The notes beneath the pieces are model-generated. The model was not told where the DNA came from. It searched no databases and worked only from the letters and a program-made list of their open reading frames with translations. This document shows positions 63,778-64,000 of a stretch of 64,000 nt of DNA, one piece after another. The position numbers and the translations under genes were made by a program. Numbering within the stretch: the first letter of the stretch is position 1; every line of letters starts with the position of its first letter. This DNA is from Planctomycetota bacterium. Lineage in GTDB: Bacteria > Planctomycetota > Planctomycetia > Pirellulales > Pirellulaceae. The DNA lies in assembly GCA_014381825.1 (NCBI GenBank), contig JACNKX010000058.1, positions 124,001-188,000 of the forward strand, in the 5' to 3' direction.

Positions 63778-64000
63778 TTATGTCGCTGCGGTTCCGTCTT
63801 CCTTGACGGGGAATACCAAAGCGAGTCGCGGCTGATTTTTCGATTCAATCCATTCGAAGACGTGCTTTTCGTAGTCGTCGTTGTTGACACACTGATGGCC
63901 AGAAACTGTTGGCGGCACAAGCCAATTGCGCAGCCCGCTGATTTCATTGCGAACTTGTTTTCCGCTCTTGGAGGCGGGCTTGTAGGTGATGCTCAGAGAC
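63778..64000 (-). CDS. 3' end of an unidentified gene (partial)
   Basis: On the minus strand a frame is open from the right edge to a TAA at 63778-63780, giving 73 C-terminal residues. The composition is protein-like (for example SGLRNWLVPPT, HVFEWIESKNQP, LALVFPVKEDG), with no low-complexity or Arg-rich bias of the kind seen in shadow frames. It is the only long frame in this end segment, and the spacing after the enolase-family gene is normal for convergent genes. No family is recognised and the start is outside the window. Confidence 0.6.
   Translation of the reverse strand, partial: SLSITYKPASKSGKQVRNEISGLRNWLVPPTVSGHQCVNNDDYEKHVFEWIESKNQPRLALVFPVKEDGTAAT

Noticed and set aside
63222-63947. 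241-residue minus-strand frame at the right end
   Set aside because: Mostly antisense to the enolase-superfamily gene. The real minus-strand candidate there is the different frame ending at 63778.

Overview
The window looks like chromosomal DNA of a free-living planctomycete (Planctomycetota, probably Pirellulales-like). This is inferred from the gene content: two membrane-anchored Ser/Thr kinases of planctomycete style, an exported dockerin-like protein with a basic N-terminus and an LESRLLLA motif, many multihaem cytochromes c, a PAS/GAF histidine kinase of over 3,300 residues, and hairpin repeats of the kind scattered through such genomes. No rRNA, tRNA, CRISPR array, transposase or phage gene was recognised.

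Layout. (1) 1-2123: a fragment of a possible membrane protein, a doubtful small lipoprotein, a degenerate GGDEF protein and a lone receiver. (2) 2799-18415: a nearly complete chemotaxis cluster on the + strand: cheW, a soluble double-PAS receptor, cheR, cheA, cheC-like, cheD, cheY, cheV, an AarF/UbiB-family kinase-like gene, cheB, a globin-coupled receptor, two more receivers and cheX. No flagellar or pilus genes are present. (3) 18844-32871: two-component signalling: a FixJ-like regulator, a hybrid kinase ending in a PilZ domain, a lone receiver with a clear terminator, and a 3,326-residue kinase with 18 PAS and 5 GAF domains. (4) 32939-41137: a kinase-TM-Nudix fusion, an FHA-GAF-class III cyclase, an FMN/Fe-S glutamate-synthase-like protein and a double cyclic-nucleotide-binding ferredoxin. 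(5) 41218-58158: an envelope redox region: a tandem GlcG/HbpS-like dockerin protein, a beta-barrel candidate next to a decahaem cytochrome with a beta-propeller tail, an S9 peptidase, and a tightly coupled operon of a membrane cytochrome b-like protein with deca-, penta- and pentahaem cytochromes. (6) 58303-64000: a Ser/Thr kinase whose N-terminus resembles sigma-70 region 2, an exported nitrilase-family protein, a Tat-exported enolase-superfamily enzyme and the 3' end of one more gene.

How it may work together. The chemotaxis cluster should sense cytoplasmic redox or gas signals, because both receptors lack membrane segments and one carries a protoglobin. The strongest candidates for undescribed systems are a possible cyclic-nucleotide-gated electron path (cyclase, cNMP-ferredoxin, glutamate synthase) and a possible porin-cytochrome conduit paired with a second cytochrome operon. 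Together these redox genes hold 30 haem-attachment sites. Both proposals are inferences from domain content and gene order.
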